NCBI GenBank assembly: GCA_005808475.1
Contig: SYLY01000347.1
Span: forward strand, 1-58,844
DNA length: 58,844 nt
Direction of reading: 5' to 3'
DNA from: Acidobacteriota bacterium
Lineage (GTDB): Bacteria; Acidobacteriota; Terriglobia; Bryobacterales; Bryobacteraceae
Position numbers and translations under genes: made by a program. Positions 26,129-34,913 of this stretch are shown one piece after another. The first letter of the stretch is position 1, and each line of letters starts with the position of its first letter. Below the pieces are notes generated by a model. The model was not told the origin of the DNA. It made no database searches and worked only from the letters and a program-made list of their open reading frames with translations.

Positions 26129-27537
26129 CAGCGGGCCCCGATCCGGAACGCCGCCATTTCGCGCGTGTTCCTCACGTAGATGACGCCCGAGTCGATCGCG
26201 GGATAAGCCCAAGTCTTGCCTTCGATCGCGGAGAACTCGGCGACCTCGGTGTGAGCCGCCGGCGTCGCCTTCACCAGCGCCAGGCCGCCGCTTTCGGTGA
26301 GCACCACCAGGTGGCCGCTCGCAAGCAGGATCTGTCCATAGCCGTAGCGGCCACCCTTCCATTTTTGTTCGCCGGTTTGCGCGTCGATACAGGCGAGGAT
26401 GCCTTCGTCGAGCCCGTAGACATGTCCTTCGAACAGCACCGGCGAATTGAACTTCGCCTTCAGCTTGGTATTTTTCCACACGGTCTTGGCGGTGAACTTG
26501 CCGCCGTTGGGAGTCAGTTCGACCAGCGCCGAACCATGCCCATAGCCCGCCGTGATCAGGAAGCGGTCCGGCGCGGTGACGATGGGCTGCGCCGCGTTGA
26601 TGTCGTACTCGGTGGTCCACGGGTAGTCCCAGAGCAGCTTGCCGTCCTCGATGGTGAGCCCCATGGCGCGAGCCGCGCTCACCACGATGAGCTGGCGCTT
26701 GCCGCCGATGGTCGCGACCATGGGCGACGTGTACGACTGCTGGTCGTCTTGCGAAGCCCACAACGTCTTGCCGGTGAGCTTGTCGTACGCCACCACACTC
26801 GCGCCCTTGCCGCCAGGCAGCACGATCAGCTTGCCGTCCACCACCAGCGGCGAGAACGATTGCGCCCAAACCAGATTCGACGCGCCATGTTCTTTCAGGA
26901 TGTTCTTGTTCCAGACGATCTTGCCCGTGGCGGCGTCCAGACACCGCAGTTCGCCCTCCGCGCCCACCGCGTAGACGCGGTTCTCGTCGACAATCGGCGT
27001 CGCGCGAGGGCCGTCGCCGCCCATCGATTCGTCGAAGTGCGCGCGCCAGGAGTCAGTCCATTTCTCCTTGCCCGTGGCGGCATCGTAGGCGGCGACAACT
27101 TCGTCATCGCGCCGCTGCTCGATCGTGTAGATCGTGCCCTTGGCCACGGAGAACCCAGCCCAGCCGCCGCCGACAGGCTGTTTCCAAAGCCGGCGCAAAC
27201 CGCCCTTCGGCCAACTGGTGAGGATCGGCATTTCGTCGTAGATGCCCAGCCGGTCAGGACCTCGAAAGTCGGACCAGTACGAGCCTCCCGCCGCCGGAGC
27301 GGCGGCTGGAACGGGCGCGGCCGCTTGCACCGTGGCGGGTTCGGCCACCGGCTGTTCGGTGGCGCGGCGATGCTCCTCGAGCCGCTTTTCGTGGGAGGCC
27401 CGATCCTCTTTGAACTCGACCATACTGGGCATTCCCGATCCCGAGTTGACCAGTTTCAGGCCGAAAAACCGCACCAGGATGGCGGTGCATCCCAGCACCC
27501 CCACGAAACCCCAGAGCACGATGCGCTTGATGTTCAT
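26128..27537 (-). CDS. Membrane-anchored PQQ-like beta-propeller protein
   Basis: 469-residue protein with an N-terminal membrane anchor (IVLWGFVGVLGCTAILV), a low-complexity Ala/Pro/Glu linker (about residues 60-85) and an eight-blade quinoprotein-like propeller. Repeated blade motifs of the form YDAATGKEKW, LDAATGKIVW, YDKLTGKTLW and IDAQTGEQKW are visible. This resembles BamB-type or PQQ-repeat proteins of Planctomycetes and Acidobacteria rather than an enzyme, and I see no PQQ-dehydrogenase-specific residues. It shares TGATG with the SIS gene and follows the HupE-like gene by 26 nt. Confidence 0.82.
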   Translation of the reverse strand: MNIKRIVLWGFVGVLGCTAILVRFFGLKLVNSGSGMPSMVEFKEDRASHEKRLEEHRRATEQPVAEPATVQAAAPVPAAAPAAGGSYWSDFRGPDRLGIYDEMPILTSWPKGGLRRLWKQPVGGGWAGFSVAKGTIYTIEQRRDDEVVAAYDAATGKEKWTDSWRAHFDESMGGDGPRATPIVDENRVYAVGAEGELRCLDAATGKIVWNKNILKEHGASNLVWAQSFSPLVVDGKLIVLPGGKGASVVAYDKLTGKTLWASQDDQQSYTSPMVATIGGKRQLIVVSAARAMGLTIEDGKLLWDYPWTTEYDINAAQPIVTAPDRFLITAGYGHGSALVELTPNGGKFTAKTVWKNTKLKAKFNSPVLFEGHVYGLDEGILACIDAQTGEQKWKGGRYGYGQILLASGHLVVLTESGGLALVKATPAAHTEVAEFSAIEGKTWAYPAIDSGVIYVRNTREMAAFRIGAR

Positions 27538-27563
27538 GCTCCTATTTTCCTATGGCGCGAGGT

Positions 27564-28520
27564 TCACGACGCGATCCGCGCGAAAAACCAACCGAGCCCC
27601 ACGACCATCAGCAGCGCCGGCGCGACTCGCGCGGGCACTACCGCCGGCACGACGCGCGCGATTCTCGACAACACAGCCGCCACCGCCGCGATCAGCACGA
27701 TCTCGGCGGCCGCGACGCCCAACAGCACCCAGCCTTCGGAAAAGCCGCTCGACTGCACGAACAGCGCGAAGTACAGCCCATGGAAGACGCCGAGCACCGC
27801 GACCACCAGCCATCGCTGCCCCGCCCCCGGCAAGAGCAGCACTTCCACGGCCAGGTAGGCGATCGTGAGCGCGGCCGCCGCCTCCACGAATCGAGGCGCG
27901 GGCTGCCACGCCGTCATGGGAAGAACGACGCAGGCGATCGCCTCGCCGAGCAGGAACATTCCCGTCAGCTTCAGCAGTTCCGAGCGGCTGCGCGCGGCCA
28001 GAACCAGCGCCAGTACGAACAGCCACTGCGCCGCTCCGCCCGCCGCCCGCAGCGCTCCCGCCGAAGTCTGCTGCCCGATCTTCTCGGCGAGTCCCGGCGG
28101 ACGGAACCGGATTTGCGCGGTGGGAAACGAGATATCGAGCACGGCTTGATCGGTGAAGCCCTCACGAACCGCGCGCAGCATGTGGACGTGGTTCGGCACG
28201 GTGACCTGGTGCAGCGCCGACGTGGCCTCGAGCGAGTCCACCGGCGCGGAGAACTCGTAAACCGACTCGCAGATCCACGCGCTCTCGGCCTCCACCTTGC
28301 GGCAGCCGCCTTCCAACCGCTTCCCCTCCGCGCCACCAGTCTTGAAGCGGACCGCCTCCATGAGCGCCTTCGCCGGATCGGTCATGTGCGAGACCTCATA
28401 GAGCGGCATGCGGATCTCGTAGCGCGCGCGGGCGCCGTCCACCTTGATTTCGCCAGTGGAAATGGAGACCATGTGCGCCGTTAATCGCATCGCCGCCAGC
28501 AGGGCGATGCCGAGTCTCAT
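27564..28520 (-). CDS. Degenerate HupE/UreJ-like membrane protein
   Basis: 318-residue membrane protein. A signal-like start (LGIALLAAMRLTAHMV) is followed by an Ig-like extracytoplasmic domain to about residue 140. About six membrane helices follow, including the conserved VLGVFHGLYFALF near residue 240, matching HupE_UreJ_2 proteins. The family normally carries GxDH in its first helix and an AHS-type motif in the next. Here the corresponding segments read GGAAQWLFVLAL and FLLGEAIACVV, so the metal-type Asp and His residues appear lost while the FHG motif remains. The ATG at 28520 overlaps the upstream stop as ATGA. Ni or Co transport should not be assumed. Confidence 0.72.
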   Translation of the reverse strand: MRLGIALLAAMRLTAHMVSISTGEIKVDGARARYEIRMPLYEVSHMTDPAKALMEAVRFKTGGAEGKRLEGGCRKVEAESAWICESVYEFSAPVDSLEATSALHQVTVPNHVHMLRAVREGFTDQAVLDISFPTAQIRFRPPGLAEKIGQQTSAGALRAAGGAAQWLFVLALVLAARSRSELLKLTGMFLLGEAIACVVLPMTAWQPAPRFVEAAAALTIAYLAVEVLLLPGAGQRWLVVAVLGVFHGLYFALFVQSSGFSEGWVLLGVAAAEIVLIAAVAAVLSRIARVVPAVVPARVAPALLMVVGLGWFFARIAS

Positions 28521-29560
28521 TCCGCGTCTCCGGCGCGCCGGTAGGCGAGATACACCACCCGTAGAGCCGCCATCGCCGGAACCGCGAAAATCATTCCCGC
28601 CAGCCCGCCCAACCGCTCGCCGGCGAGAATCGCGAAGATCACGGCCAGCGGAGAAAGCTCGAGTCCGCCACCCATGATCCATGGTTGGATGACGTAGTCC
28701 AGCACCAGGCGGTAGACAACGAGGAAGATTACGACGGCCGCCACCGATCCGAAACCGGAGGCCGCGGTCACGGCGACGATCGCCAGCGAGGCGCTGAGCG
28801 GCCCGGCGACCGGGATGAACTCGACAGCTCCAGCCAGCACGCTCAGCAACAGCGCGTACGGCAGTCCGATCGTCGACAGAAACGCCGAGTAGCACACGAA
28901 CGTGACGAAGCCGAGCAGCACCATGGCCTTGACGAACTGAGTCATCACCACGTGGATGCCATCGGCGATTTCACGGGCGAGAAGACGCCGCTCCGGCCGC
29001 CGGAACTGGTCCACGAAAGCGTCCCGAATGCCCTCGGCTCCGTTCAGGAAGAAGAAGCTGAGAATCGGTATCAACACCACGAAGACGACATTGCCGAGCG
29101 CCAGCAGAACCCCCTTGCCCGCCTTGGCGAGCATCGGCACGATTTGCTGCGCTTCTTCCTCGAGCTTGGCTCGCAATGCTTCCACGATCGCGTCCCTGTG
29201 CGGCGCCAGCCATTCGGGAAGCGGAATCGCGGTGAGCGGAGGCGGACTTTGGACGTAGCGGGGCAGCGTTTGCGCAAGCCGGCCGGCTTCGTCCGCGGCG
29301 CGGGCGGCGATTACCGAGATCCCCGCGCCCAGCGCCGCCAACATGCACACATAAACCACCGCCAACGACAAGGTGTGCGAAGCGCGTTTGCGGGACAGGC
29401 GGTTTACCAGGATCACCGCCGGGCTCAGCAAGTAGGCGAGCAGCGCCGCGAAGGCGAACACCAGAAGCGTCTGGCGCAGTTCGTGAAGCACGAAGAGCGC
29501 GAACAGGATCAGGATCGCCGTCCATGTGGCGCGCGCGGCGCGGCGGTCGATTCCGAGCAT
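28517..29560 (-). CDS. AI-2E family transporter (PerM-like)
   Basis: 347-residue polytopic protein of the AI-2 exporter/PerM family (AI-2E_transport), with about eight membrane helices. Typical parts are an N-terminal TAILILFALFVLHELRQTLLVFAFAALLAYLL-type pair of helices (shown by LLVFAFAALLAYLLSP), VVLIPILSFFFLNGAEG, a FIPVAGPLSASLAI loop and VIQPWIMGGGLELSPLAVIF. The ATG at 29560 is preferred to the extended frame (29605) because the extension is not hydrophobic or conserved. Substrates vary in this family and none is implied. It is first in the run AI-2E, HupE-like, propeller, SIS. Confidence 0.9.
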   Translation of the reverse strand: MLGIDRRAARATWTAILILFALFVLHELRQTLLVFAFAALLAYLLSPAVILVNRLSRKRASHTLSLAVVYVCMLAALGAGISVIAARAADEAGRLAQTLPRYVQSPPPLTAIPLPEWLAPHRDAIVEALRAKLEEEAQQIVPMLAKAGKGVLLALGNVVFVVLIPILSFFFLNGAEGIRDAFVDQFRRPERRLLAREIADGIHVVMTQFVKAMVLLGFVTFVCYSAFLSTIGLPYALLLSVLAGAVEFIPVAGPLSASLAIVAVTAASGFGSVAAVVIFLVVYRLVLDYVIQPWIMGGGLELSPLAVIFAILAGERLGGLAGMIFAVPAMAALRVVYLAYRRAGDAE

Positions 29561-29635
29561 GGAAGAGTCCCATGTTAGCCCATTCCGAGGGCGGCGCCGC
29601 AACACTGGAAGGGCGCAAGAGTTTTAAATAGGAAT

Positions 29636-32125
29636 ATGAGAGGACTAGTAGCTCTGTCGATCGCGGCGGCCGCCGCCATGGCCCAGAACCCGGTGGTGAG
29701 CGCGCGCCGCGTTCAGAACGCGCATAGCGGCGAACCCGCCCCCTCGCGCGTGCCGCAAGGGGGCATCCTGCGGATCGAGGGGTTCAACCTTGGCCCGGCC
29801 GAAGGAGCCAAGGCGCAGGCAATGCCGCTGCCGACCCGGATCGGATCGCCCGAGATCGAGGTGATGATCAACAACCGCGCCGCGCCGATCTTCTCGGTGG
29901 ACCCGGACAAGATCCTGGTGCAGGTACCGTTCGAATCTCCGGCCGGCTTGGTCCAGGTGACGGTCCGGCGCGGCGAGCAACGCAGCCGGCCGGCGCAGTT
30001 CCGCGTGATGCAGACGCTGGCCGCCGTGGCCACGCGCAACGGGCTCGGTTTCGGAGAAGCGGGGGTTCGCGAGGGAAGCAAGCTGAAGCTCACAGTGAGC
30101 GGACTGGGCCAAACGGATCCGGCGGCCACGACGGGCGATGTCCCCGGCGGCGAGGCCAAGCCGCGGCTACCGGTTCGGGCGTTCGTGGGTGGATTGGCCG
30201 CCACGGCCGACGTCAAGCTCTCCGGCGTCAATGTGGGCGAGTTCGACGTCACGCTCGACATTCCGGAAGGCGCCGCCCCGGGCGATCTGATCACCATCTC
30301 GCTGAACGGCGCGGTTCCCGCCAACCGGCCCGTGTTCGACCGCATCCGCGCGCCGGAAGCGCTCTACACCGCGCTGCCGGGCGGAGCGGGCGCCCAAGCT
30401 CGTATCCTGCGCGGGGCCGACCTTCGAGGCGCCTTCGCGATCGTTCACGGCAACCGCGGCGAGGATGGCTGTTATCCGGCTTGGGTCGTGGACACCGGTA
30501 GGAACCGCGCGGCGAGCATCGCCGAGTGTCTGATCGCGGCGCAGCCGAACGCGGCGTCTCCGGTCCTGGCGGGCAACGAGCAGAACGTCATGGCTGCGCT
30601 GGTGGGTCCGGCGGCCGGCGATGCGGCGGCGGGGATTTCCAACAAAGTGGCGATATTCAATCCGGTGTCGGCCGAACCGATGATCGTGACGACGCCGCGC
30701 GCGATCTCGACCGTCGCGTTTCTGCCCGATGGGTCGCTAGCCGGGATTCCGCCGGGAGCGCAGGGAATAGCGAATGCGTTCACGATCAACCCGGCCACCG
30801 GCGAGATCGGACCGGCGCCCGCTATTTTGGGAGGTGGCGCGGCTGGTGGAGGCGGGGCCATTCCGGGCGGGGCCGCCGGGCTTGCCAATCTCACGGTCGA
30901 CCTGGGAGACGGCATCAAGGAAATCGTATACGCCGTCGGAGCGGGCCAAGGAACGCAGGTAGTGGTGGTGGCCGATAGCGGATCGGCGCCCACGAAGGCA
31001 AAGATCGCGACGGTGAACAACCAGGGTGCGGTACAGAGCTCGGTGGATCTGCCCAGTGGCTGGCTCCCGCTGCTCCGGCCGTTGGCGGCGGCGGCCGGCG
31101 GTGGTCCCGGCGGCGGTGCACCTGGCGGCGCGGGGGGAGGCCCGGCGATCGTGAATCCGGCGGCGGCCCGGCGAGGGGTGGGTGTCCTCAACACCGCTCC
31201 ACTTTCGGTGCTGCTGCTGGTTCGCAACGGCGACAAGCACGCCGTGGTTTCGATCGCCGTCCCCGGTCTGGCGATGCAGGTAACCGAGGTCCCCAGCGGA
31301 TGGTTTGTCTCGGCGTGCGCGCCGCAGTTGGCCTTCAGCGCTTTCGACACCACGCGCCAGTTCGTCCTGTTCGGCTCGCAATCGCTGGCGGCCGAAACCG
31401 CCAATCCCTGCAACGCCAACGGCTTCCTGGTGCTCGACCCGGCCGCGCGGACCTTCCAAGCCGTGCGATTCCAGGGGATCGCCAATCTCCGACAACAACC
31501 CGCTGGAAACACCAACCTCAACGATTTTCTGTTCGTCGCAAGCGTCGGCCAGGCCCAGCCGCTGTTCTACGATTCGCTGTACGTGCTCGACAGCCTTTCC
31601 GGCACGGTAAGCCAGATGGCGCCCGATGGCTTGCGCGGATTCACGCTGCCCGGACAGCAGTATCAGGTCGCCGAGTTGGGCGCCCTGGTAGGTCCCGGCT
31701 TCAGCCAGGCCGCGGGCGATGGCGGACTGATCTACTTCGACCTCGAGAACAGCGTTACTTCCGTGTTTCCGGTCCCCGAGGGGTTCCGCTCGGTGGCGCT
31801 GGTGGAGGTGTTCCACTCCACGCGCAAGATCGTCGCGCTGGGAACCAAGACCGACGGCAGCGGCACACAGCTTCTGGTCTACGATCTGCTCAACAACGAC
31901 TTGTCCTTCGTGCCGAACCCGCAAGGCGTCGCATTCGTGGGCAACTTGCCCGCCCAGGCCGCGCCGGGCGGCGGATTGCCCGGAGGTGGCGGACAACTCG
32001 GAGGAGGCCAAGCCGCGCCGCCAACGATCTACATCGTGCCGAACGTCAAGGCGAACACCGTCCTGGCGATGTGCTTCAACGCGAACCGGCAGCCAGTGGG
32101 AGTGATGACGCTACGGGTGCCGTAG
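29636..32125 (+). CDS. Secreted TIGR03437 (Solibacter-type) protein with glycine-rich linkers
   Basis: 829-residue exported protein. A signal peptide (RGLVALSIAAAAAMAQ) is followed by a TIGR03437-like domain at about 20-220: PQGGILRIEGFNLGPAE, VMINNRAAPIFSVDPDKI, LVQVPFESPAG and VSGLGQTDPA. This domain is abundant in Solibacter-type genomes and is normally C-terminal; here it is N-terminal. The remaining 600 residues look like a beta-propeller-like body interrupted by Gly/Ala-rich linkers near residues 400, 485 and 780 (for example GGGPGGGAPGGAGGG). The function is unknown; a surface protein is likely. TTAAAT at 29624-29629 may be a -10, and AGGAAT precedes the ATG. Confidence 0.8.
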   Translation: MRGLVALSIAAAAAMAQNPVVSARRVQNAHSGEPAPSRVPQGGILRIEGFNLGPAEGAKAQAMPLPTRIGSPEIEVMINNRAAPIFSVDPDKILVQVPFESPAGLVQVTVRRGEQRSRPAQFRVMQTLAAVATRNGLGFGEAGVREGSKLKLTVSGLGQTDPAATTGDVPGGEAKPRLPVRAFVGGLAATADVKLSGVNVGEFDVTLDIPEGAAPGDLITISLNGAVPANRPVFDRIRAPEALYTALPGGAGAQARILRGADLRGAFAIVHGNRGEDGCYPAWVVDTGRNRAASIAECLIAAQPNAASPVLAGNEQNVMAALVGPAAGDAAAGISNKVAIFNPVSAEPMIVTTPRAISTVAFLPDGSLAGIPPGAQGIANAFTINPATGEIGPAPAILGGGAAGGGGAIPGGAAGLANLTVDLGDGIKEIVYAVGAGQGTQVVVVADSGSAPTKAKIATVNNQGAVQSSVDLPSGWLPLLRPLAAAAGGGPGGGAPGGAGGGPAIVNPAAARRGVGVLNTAPLSVLLLVRNGDKHAVVSIAVPGLAMQVTEVPSGWFVSACAPQLAFSAFDTTRQFVLFGSQSLAAETANPCNANGFLVLDPAARTFQAVRFQGIANLRQQPAGNTNLNDFLFVASVGQAQPLFYDSLYVLDSLSGTVSQMAPDGLRGFTLPGQQYQVAELGALVGPGFSQAAGDGGLIYFDLENSVTSVFPVPEGFRSVALVEVFHSTRKIVALGTKTDGSGTQLLVYDLLNNDLSFVPNPQGVAFVGNLPAQAAPGGGLPGGGGQLGGGQAAPPTIYIVPNVKANTVLAMCFNANRQPVGVMTLRVP

Positions 32126-32130
32126 CGCGA

Positions 32131-34623
32131 TCAGTGTATCGTGGGCGCCTGCGGCGCATCTAGCGGGACCGGCGGCGCGGAGACCTCACCGCGACCGGGA
32201 ATGCCGTACTTCTTCTTGTTCGCCGCCTTGTTCTTGTACATGCACTTGTCGGCGATCGAGAGCAGTTCCTCGGCATCGGAGCCGTTATCGGGAAAGACAG
32301 CGGGACCGACGCTGACCGATAGAGCGTCGCCGCCGGTGACCTCGGCGCCGGCCGCCCGGGCCACCTTCTCGAGCCGGGGCACGAGTTTCTCCACATCCTC
32401 GGAGTGAACGCCGGGGAGCACGAATACGAATTCGTCTCCACCCATGCGAGCGACGTAGTCTTTTTCGCGCAACGATTCCTTGAAGCCCTTGGCCACGATC
32501 TGCAAGACGCGGTTGCCTTCCAGGTGGCCGAACTTGTCGTTGACCGCCTTGAACCCGTCCAGATCGCAGACCAGCACCGCGACGCTGGATCCGTGCAGCT
32601 TGCCCTTGGCCAATTCGGCGTCCAGGTGGGCAAACAGCGCGCGTGCGTTCGGCAGACCGGTGAGCGCGTCGATGGTGGCGGAGTTTTCCGCCTGCTGGAA
32701 GCGGAGCGCGTTGGCGATGGCGATGGTGATCTTGGGGCTGAACTGCTCGAGGATCCGTTGTTGATCCTCGACGAAGGCCTCTTTCTCGAGGCGGTACAGC
32801 GTCAGGACCGCGAGGGTGGAGCCCTTGTCGTCCACCAGTGGGAAAGCCAGCGCCGACCGAAGCACGCTGAACACATTGGGATCGCCGGTATAGGAGGCCT
32901 CCACCGCCGGATTCCCGTTGATGATCGACAACTGGCTTTCCGCCACGAATCCGGACAGCCCTTCTCCCACCGGGATCTCGAGCGAGCTCAGCATGCGGAA
33001 GTCCTCGCCTTGCACGTATTCCGGACGCAGGATCTGGCCGGAACGGACGAAGATCGCGATGGCGTCGTGGGGAATCAGCTTCTCCATCCGGGAGGCCACC
33101 ACCGATAGCGTTTCGTTCAGACTGAGCGAGTTGCCGAGTTCGTGCGCCACCTCGAACAGGACCTGCCCCTCGAGCCGGGCGGCGGCGATCGAAGCCATGA
33201 AGTCGCCCGAGGTGGAGACTTTCGGGTCCGTGCTCTCGTCAAAACCCACCGCCGGCCGGGCGCCGCGCCGAACCTCGATGTTCTTCGACAGCTTCTTACG
33301 CCGCTTCCCGGCGACTTTCTTGGAGCTCTCTTCCAGCTCGAGATAGCGGCGGCCCAGGATCTCGACCACCTTGGGATCGTACGCCTTGCCGGAATCCTCG
33401 CGGACACGGTCCATGGCGGCGTCGAGAGGCATCGCCTTGCGATAGGGCCGGTCCGACGCGAGCGCGTCCAGACAGTCGACGGCGCTGAGAATGCGCGCGC
33501 CGATCGGGATCTGCTCGCCGGCCAAGCCGTCGGGGTATCCAGTGCCGTCCCACCGTTCGTGGTGAGACCGCACGATCGGAACGACCGGGTAGGGAAACTC
33601 GACCTGTTCCAGGATCTCGGCCCCGACGATCGGGTGGATCTTGATCTTGGCGAACTCGTTGGGCGTCAACTTGCCCGGCTTGCAGATGATGTGTTCCGGC
33701 ACGGCGAGCTTGCCGATGTCGTGCAGTAGCGCCGCCGCCCGGATCGCCTCGAGCTCGGTGTCGTCCAGTCCCAGATCGCGGCCGATCTCCACCGCGTATC
33801 CTTGCACCCTCCGAAGGTGGTCGTGCGTGGTGTCGTCTTTCGCATCGATCGCCAGGGCCAAGGCCTCGATGGTGCGCAAGTGCAGCGACGCCATCTCCGT
33901 CACGTGCTTCTTCTCGATCTCGAGCTTGTCCAGGTAGAACCGGTACGACCTCTGGATGATGTAGATCACCGGAAACGCCGCGACGGTCGTTTCCCAGCCG
34001 ATCACTCTGTTTACCGAGCTGGCCACGCCGGCGATGGCGGCTCCCACAAGATAGAACGGATAGCCCCACAGGCAGTACTCGCGTAGAATCGCAACCAGCG
34101 ACTTCTTCTCCGTCAGCGTGATGGCCATCCCGACGAGCACCGAGTTCAGTACGAAGTAGGCGGACGCGCCCAAGATCACCCGAACCAGCATGTTCAACAG
34201 GCCCAGCGACGGAAGCATCGAGTGGAGGAAGTAGTGCGTCCCCGAGTTGGCGATGATGATCACCGACAGATTGAAGCCCGCTCTCATGGCGTTCGGCCGG
34301 TTCTTGGTGTTCCAAACCGACTGCGCGAAACTGGACAGCGCTCCCAGCACCACCACCTCGGAAAGCGAGAGCTCCACCAGCGCGATGATGCTCATGAAAA
34401 AGCCCGCCGACATCGTCCCATTGATGCCCGGCAACTGCACTTTCGTTCCCGCCGTCCCCACCGCGATCAGAATGTAGGCGGCGGTCTGGAACGGGTTCTT
34501 CGACTCCCAGCCAACGACAGCCGACAACAAGACCGGCATGGCCATCGCGATCACGATGGCGATGTAAATCTTGACGGCGCGGGTCATCTCCGGTCGCTGT
34601 GCGGGTTGGGTGTCGGGAGCCAT
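32131..34623 (-). CDS. Membrane HD-GYP / GAF / GGDEF c-di-GMP protein
   Basis: 830-residue signalling protein. About seven membrane helices (residues 15-230) form a sensor. An HD-GYP phosphodiesterase follows at about 255-430, with THDHLRRVQGYA, LLHDIGKLAVP and HHERWDGTGYPDGL. A GAF domain sits at about 490-640. A GGDEF diguanylate cyclase lies at about 650-800, with ATIDALTGLPNARALF and the intact active site ARMGGDEFVFVLPG. All key motifs are intact, so both synthesis and breakdown of c-di-GMP are possible. The order HD-GYP before GAF and GGDEF is less common. A Lys/Arg linker (AGKRRKKLSKN) joins the HD-GYP and GAF parts. It is convergent with the TIGR03437 gene (5-nt gap) and divergent from the S41 gene (290 bp). 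Confidence 0.93.
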   Translation of the reverse strand: MAPDTQPAQRPEMTRAVKIYIAIVIAMAMPVLLSAVVGWESKNPFQTAAYILIAVGTAGTKVQLPGINGTMSAGFFMSIIALVELSLSEVVVLGALSSFAQSVWNTKNRPNAMRAGFNLSVIIIANSGTHYFLHSMLPSLGLLNMLVRVILGASAYFVLNSVLVGMAITLTEKKSLVAILREYCLWGYPFYLVGAAIAGVASSVNRVIGWETTVAAFPVIYIIQRSYRFYLDKLEIEKKHVTEMASLHLRTIEALALAIDAKDDTTHDHLRRVQGYAVEIGRDLGLDDTELEAIRAAALLHDIGKLAVPEHIICKPGKLTPNEFAKIKIHPIVGAEILEQVEFPYPVVPIVRSHHERWDGTGYPDGLAGEQIPIGARILSAVDCLDALASDRPYRKAMPLDAAMDRVREDSGKAYDPKVVEILGRRYLELEESSKKVAGKRRKKLSKNIEVRRGARPAVGFDESTDPKVSTSGDFMASIAAARLEGQVLFEVAHELGNSLSLNETLSVVASRMEKLIPHDAIAIFVRSGQILRPEYVQGEDFRMLSSLEIPVGEGLSGFVAESQLSIINGNPAVEASYTGDPNVFSVLRSALAFPLVDDKGSTLAVLTLYRLEKEAFVEDQQRILEQFSPKITIAIANALRFQQAENSATIDALTGLPNARALFAHLDAELAKGKLHGSSVAVLVCDLDGFKAVNDKFGHLEGNRVLQIVAKGFKESLREKDYVARMGGDEFVFVLPGVHSEDVEKLVPRLEKVARAAGAEVTGGDALSVSVGPAVFPDNGSDAEELLSIADKCMYKNKAANKKKYGIPGRGEVSAPPVPLDAPQAPTIH

Positions 34624-34913
34624 GTGCCCTATGGCAATTCTGCACGGAATGCGTCGAGACTGCTCTAGGGAATGGCGCGTCGAGTGGGGTGAAAATCACC
34701 TTAGGGCTCGGGCCGAGACCGGGGGCCCGTGGGGAATGGCCTTAGGCGGACAACCCGCTTGGGGGGGCAGCTCCATCGCCGCTATGCGGTTCCCGGCCTC
34801 TTCCGCCGATCCTCCCACCAGGGCCGCGCCACGCGAGAGCATGCGCGGGGCCTATGTTACCCTTGGAATTGAGTCCGGGCCCGCGGGGACCGCGACCGAA
34901 CGGAGGACCTTTC

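Noticed and set aside
34624..34913. The 290-bp divergent region considered as a riboswitch or c-di-GMP (GEMM) leader
   Set aside because: A short GGTGA-AAA-TCACC repeat is present near 34690, but no GEMM or other riboswitch core could be recognised.
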